NCBI GenBank assembly: GCA_959602875.1
Contig: CAUGVQ010000040.1
Location: forward strand, 1 to 17,027
Source: an uncultured Collinsella sp.
GTDB lineage: Bacteria > Actinomycetota > Coriobacteriia > Coriobacteriales > Coriobacteriaceae
Direction of reading: 5' to 3'
Length of the DNA stretch: 17,027 nucleotides
Made by a program: the position numbers and the translations under genes
Notes under the pieces: model-generated
Told to the model about the DNA's origin: nothing
Seen by the model: the letters and a program-made list of their open reading frames with translations, nothing else
Database searches by the model: none
Shown here: positions 14,117 to 17,027 of the stretch, one piece after another
Layout: each line of letters begins with the position of its first letter
How positions within the stretch are numbered: the stretch's first letter is position 1

Positions 14117-15670
14117 GTGGCCGCAGAACCCGTTGACAACGCTTCGAGTGCAGACGCCAAACGCGTGCTCCTACCTGCTGTTCTGGGCCTTGCATTTGCC
14201 GCTGCCTCGTTTGGCCTCACCGCCCAGGGAGGCGCGCTTGCCGGCGTGTCACCCGCCTTTGAGGGCACAGCGACGCTTGTCACCTGTGCGATGGCGGCCG
14301 CCCTCATGCTGAGCGCCTGGCATCACGGGCGCCTAGCCAAACGCGTCGTCTTTCTTATCACCTTTGTCGCCATCCATATAGCCGGCATCGGAGCCCTCGG
14401 GCTTGTCTTCCTGGACATCACGCGCCCCGCGCAAGCCGCCCTGTGGGCGGTGGCGCTCGAGGCCGCGAGTGGATGCGGCAGCGCCCTGCTTATGTTCTAT
14501 TGGCTCCGCAAACTCCGCGGCACCTCGGCAACCACCGTATCTGCCGTGTCGTTTGCCGCGCTCGCACTTGGCACCGCCATGACATTTGTGGCGGGCATCG
14601 CCGGACCCCTCGCCTGTCATGGTGCGGCCTTTGCGCTCTCGTTTGCCCAGTTTGCCACCACGCGTGCGTCGCGCCGCTTCGAGGCGCCGGGCGGCGCCTT
14701 CCCCGCTCACCCTGAGATGTACTTTGGCACGAGCGAGGAGCGCTTCTCGGACCGTGGCTACCTCGCCGCGGCACTCGCCGGCGTATGCGGCGTTGCCCTT
14801 GCCGCAGGAATGGCCAACGCTTTTGCCATCTCGGTCGAGGGCTCGGCGGGACTTGAGTTTGTTTCCCGCCTCATCACCCTCGCGCTGGTGTGCGCGGCCG
14901 CGGCCGCGGTCATGCGCCGTTCGCTCGAGACGCAGGAGCGCTCGTTTGTCGCTAACATCTGGATTGCCCTTTGCCTGCTTTTGAGCATCGGTGCGGTCTT
15001 CCTGTCATTCGGGGGTCCCGCCGCCTACATCGGCGGCGCCGTTGATGCCGCTGTCCTGCTTCTTCTGCAGGCGCATATCTGGTATCTCTCGGTAGCGTTC
15101 TCGAGCTACGGCAAGCTCGACCCCTACATCTACGCCACAGGGTCCTGGATCGCACTCCACGCGTTCCACGTCACGGGCACGGCCCTCGGCCATCTTATTG
15201 CCGGCGCCACGCCGCAAAACCCCGCGCCCGCCATCGCCCTCATGGGTCTTTGCGCGGTGGGCGCCACGCAGATTGTGTTCTCGCAGCTGCTCGCCGACCC
15301 CGAGCGCACGCCCCTGCCCGGCACCGCCGCTCAGGCCGCCGCGGCTCAGATCCTCCCACAAAACGCACCGGGCATGCTCGCCCCCGCCTCGCCTGAGGCG
15401 CCTTCCTTGGGCGCGGCGGCAGAGACCGGCGCGCCCTCCGACGTGCACATTGCTACCTCGGTCATCGCCATGGGGCAGCGCTTTGGCCTCACCGGCCGCG
15501 AAATCGAAGTTCTCACCCTCTACGCCCTCGGCCACACACAGGCGCGCGTGAGCGAGGAGCTCCACCTTTCGCAGAACACGGTGCACACCCACATCAAGCG
15601 CATTTACGACAAGTGTGACCTGCACTCGCGCCAGGAGATTCTCGATTACCTGAACGAGTACGGCGGGTAA
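14117..15670 (+). CDS. Membrane-embedded LuxR-family transcriptional regulator
   Basis: A 517-residue protein with about twelve hydrophobic helices in two groups of six (about 17-180 and 215-391), a cytosolic linker rich in Ala and Pro (about 392-450), and a C-terminal GerE/LuxR helix-turn-helix (about 455-517): LTGREIEVLTLYALGHTQAR followed by LSQNTVHTHIKRIYDKCDLHSRQEILDYL. It belongs to the large class of multi-pass LuxR regulators of gut Coriobacteriia, several of which are known to control neighbouring redox enzyme genes in response to small molecules. The start is GTG (14117-14119), with AAGGA six bases upstream; no better ATG exists. It is the only protein-coding gene on the plus strand here. 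A palindrome in its upstream region recurs in front of the Fe-S/AOR operon, making that operon its likely target. The ligand is unknown. Confidence 0.93.
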   Translation: MAAEPVDNASSADAKRVLLPAVLGLAFAAASFGLTAQGGALAGVSPAFEGTATLVTCAMAAALMLSAWHHGRLAKRVVFLITFVAIHIAGIGALGLVFLDITRPAQAALWAVALEAASGCGSALLMFYWLRKLRGTSATTVSAVSFAALALGTAMTFVAGIAGPLACHGAAFALSFAQFATTRASRRFEAPGGAFPAHPEMYFGTSEERFSDRGYLAAALAGVCGVALAAGMANAFAISVEGSAGLEFVSRLITLALVCAAAAAVMRRSLETQERSFVANIWIALCLLLSIGAVFLSFGGPAAYIGGAVDAAVLLLLQAHIWYLSVAFSSYGKLDPYIYATGSWIALHAFHVTGTALGHLIAGATPQNPAPAIALMGLCAVGATQIVFSQLLADPERTPLPGTAAQAAAAQILPQNAPGMLAPASPEAPSLGAAAETGAPSDVHIATSVIAMGQRFGLTGREIEVLTLYALGHTQARVSEELHLSQNTVHTHIKRIYDKCDLHSRQEILDYLNEYGG

Positions 15671-15683
15671 CGTCCTAGGCCCT

Positions 15684-15717
15684 ATCCAAGGCGGACTGAC
15701 TCAATCCAAGGCGGACT
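15684..15717. repeat. Paired 14-base direct repeat
   Basis: ATCCAAGGCGGACT occurs at 15684-15697 and 15704-15717, a 20-base period, just after the LuxR stop codon and running into the left arm of inverted repeat C. Confidence 0.75.
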
Positions 15718-15840
15718 TTTTCGTAGATTTAAGTGAGACGCTTCCCTAGCGCAATAACAGCCAATTGCTCTACCTGCGTTTTTTTATAAGAAAGCGCGCC
15801 CCGATACTCAATCGAGGCGCGCAAATCTACGAAAAAGTCC
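15713..15840. repeat. Intergenic inverted repeat element C (18-bp perfect arms)
   Basis: GGACTTTTTCGTAGATTT (15713-15730) and its exact inverse (15823-15840) enclose a 92-base core between the convergent LuxR and purB genes. The core contains the GCGCGCC hairpin used as the purB terminator. It is similar in size and layout to elements A and B but unrelated in sequence. It may be a miniature mobile element or a long structured 3' end. Confidence 0.8.
15781..15822 (-). terminator. Probable terminator of purB
   Basis: GCGCGCC (15794-15800) pairs with GGCGCGC (15816-15822), extended by an inner CGAT/ATCG. On the minus strand it is followed by TTTCTTATAAAAA, a modest T-tract. It lies about 55 bases beyond the purB stop. 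Confidence 0.6.
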
Positions 15841-15876
15841 CCGGATCAGCCGGACGAGCGCAATCAGCCGCAAGCC

Positions 15877-17027
15877 TTACGCGAAGTCGAGCTCCTCAAG
15901 ACGGTCGAAGACGCGGTCGACGCGCGTGAGGAAGTCCCACGGATCGAAGATCTCGTCCAGCTTCTCGGGTGCGACCGTGCAACGCGGGTCGGCCTCGAGC
16001 TTCTCGCGGAACGTGGTGCCGCCGGCGCACTGCTGCACCTCGCGCCACGTGGCCATAGCGTTCTCCTGCACGATAGCGTAGGCCTCCTCGCGCGTGATGC
16101 CCGTCTCCACAAGGGCGAGCAGCACCTTGGACGAGAAGATGAGACCGCGGGTCTTGTTGAGGTTGGCCTTCATCTGCTCCGGGTAGAGGATGAGACCGTC
16201 GACCACGCGGGTAAGGCACTGGAACATGTGGTCCAGCGCAATGAAGCTGTCGGCCTGCGCCACGCGCTCGGCGGAGGAGTGCGAGATGTCGCGCTCGTGC
16301 CAGAGGGCAACGTTGTCGAAGGCCACCTGCGCGTTGGCCTTCACCACGCGGGAGAGGCCGCAGACCTTCTCCATGGTGATGGGGTTGCGCTTATGCGGCA
16401 TGGCGCTCGAACCCTTCTGGCCCTTCTTGAAGGGCTCCTCGGCCTCGAGCGTATCGGTCTTCTGGAGGTTACGGATCTCGGTCGCAATGCGCTCGCAGGT
16501 AGCGGCCGTAGTGGCAAGCACGCCGGCAAGGTAGGCGTGGTGGTCGCGGCTGATGACCTGCGTGGAGAGCGGATCGTGCACAAGGCCCAGGTGCTCGCAG
16601 ACGTACTCCTCCACAAACGGATCGATGGAGGAGTAGGTGCCCACCGCGCCCGAGATGGCGCCAAAGGCAACGTTGGCGCGGGCGTCGATCAGGCGGTCGA
16701 GGTCGCGCTTGAGCTCCCACGCCCAGCTACCGAACTTCATACCAAAGGTCATGGGCTCGGCGTGAATGCCGTGGGTGCGACCGGCGCAAAGGGTGTTGCG
16801 TTCCTCAAAGGCACGGCGCTTGCAGATGGCGCCGAGCTTCTTGACGTCCTCGATGATGATGTCGGTCGCCTGCACGAGCTGATAGCAAAGCGCCGTGTCG
16901 CCGAGGTCGGAGCTCGTCATGCCAAAGTGAACCCAGCGGCTGGGCTTGGGCTCGCCCTCGGGAACCTCGGCATCGATATACTCGCCCATGTTGGTGAGGA
17001 AGGCGATAACGTCGTGGTTGGTCACGG
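15877..17027 (-). CDS. purB: Adenylosuccinate lyase, 3' part
   Basis: PurB cleaves SAICAR to AICAR and adenylosuccinate to AMP, releasing fumarate in both steps; the first follows PurC. About 383 residues are inside the window; the N-terminus is beyond the right edge, since the family is usually longer than 430. The fumarase/aspartase-superfamily signature SSAMPHKRNP is present, with the catalytic loop. Also visible are HFGMTSSDLGDTA, the GRTHGIHAEPMTFGMKF segment bearing the catalytic histidine, and AISGAVGTYS. The GTG at 17023-17025 is an internal codon of the open frame, not the true start. A terminator and an inverted-repeat element separate it from the convergent LuxR gene. Confidence 0.95.
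   Translation of the reverse strand, partial: VTNHDVIAFLTNMGEYIDAEVPEGEPKPSRWVHFGMTSSDLGDTALCYQLVQATDIIIEDVKKLGAICKRRAFEERNTLCAGRTHGIHAEPMTFGMKFGSWAWELKRDLDRLIDARANVAFGAISGAVGTYSSIDPFVEEYVCEHLGLVHDPLSTQVISRDHHAYLAGVLATTAATCERIATEIRNLQKTDTLEAEEPFKKGQKGSSAMPHKRNPITMEKVCGLSRVVKANAQVAFDNVALWHERDISHSSAERVAQADSFIALDHMFQCLTRVVDGLILYPEQMKANLNKTRGLIFSSKVLLALVETGITREEAYAIVQENAMATWREVQQCAGGTTFREKLEADPRCTVAPEKLDEIFDPWDFLTRVDRVFDRLEELDFA

Noticed and set aside
1024..15840. CRISPR array possibility for the repeat elements
   Set aside because: There are too few repeat units, the spacers are not regular, and no cas-like gene is present.

Overview
The window is a high-GC bacterial chromosome segment that looks like an actinobacterium of the class Coriobacteriia, probably Collinsella-like. 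This rests on base composition, on a membrane-embedded LuxR regulator of the type common in gut Coriobacteriia, and on intergenic repeats resembling ones I associate with that group. The species was not established. Almost every gene lies on the minus strand; the exceptions are tRNA-Lys and the LuxR regulator.

Region 1-4026: 5' part of a phosphohexomutase gene (cut by the window edge), divergent tRNA-Lys(UUU) with promoter and terminator, an inverted-repeat element, an M29 aminopeptidase, a small two-helix membrane protein, and purC, whose stop codon abuts the membrane-protein start. Region 4120-6360: an OmpR-type response regulator followed by its HAMP sensor histidine kinase. Region 6542-8058: a TSCPD-domain protein whose stop overlaps the start of a Tat-exported putative lipoprotein. 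An intergenic stretch of almost 480 bases follows, with a 25-bp perfect inverted repeat and a strong terminator.

Region 8536-15670 is the most interesting part. A three-gene minus-strand operon (12232 down to 8536) encodes a Tat-signal protein with four [4Fe-4S] motifs, an aldehyde:ferredoxin oxidoreductase (AOR) family tungsten/molybdenum enzyme, and a membrane-anchored pentaheme NapC/NrfH-like cytochrome c. Upstream lie a degenerate NifU/IscU-like protein, an unidentified acidic protein, and a divergent gene for a membrane-bound LuxR-type regulator with about 12 helices. A near-identical 19-bp palindrome (core TCACCTCAAACAGGTGA) occurs in the regulator's divergent promoter region and again upstream of the Fe-S/AOR/cytochrome operon. 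It occurs nowhere else that I noticed. I infer a dedicated sensor-regulator controlling a W/Mo redox chain, possibly assembled outside the membrane by Tat 'hitchhiker' export; the substrate is unknown.

Region 15671-17027: a convergent intergenic spacer with a third inverted-repeat element and a terminator, then purB (adenylosuccinate lyase), truncated at its N-terminus by the window end. The long plus-strand ORFs opposite the minus-strand genes are codon-bias shadows.
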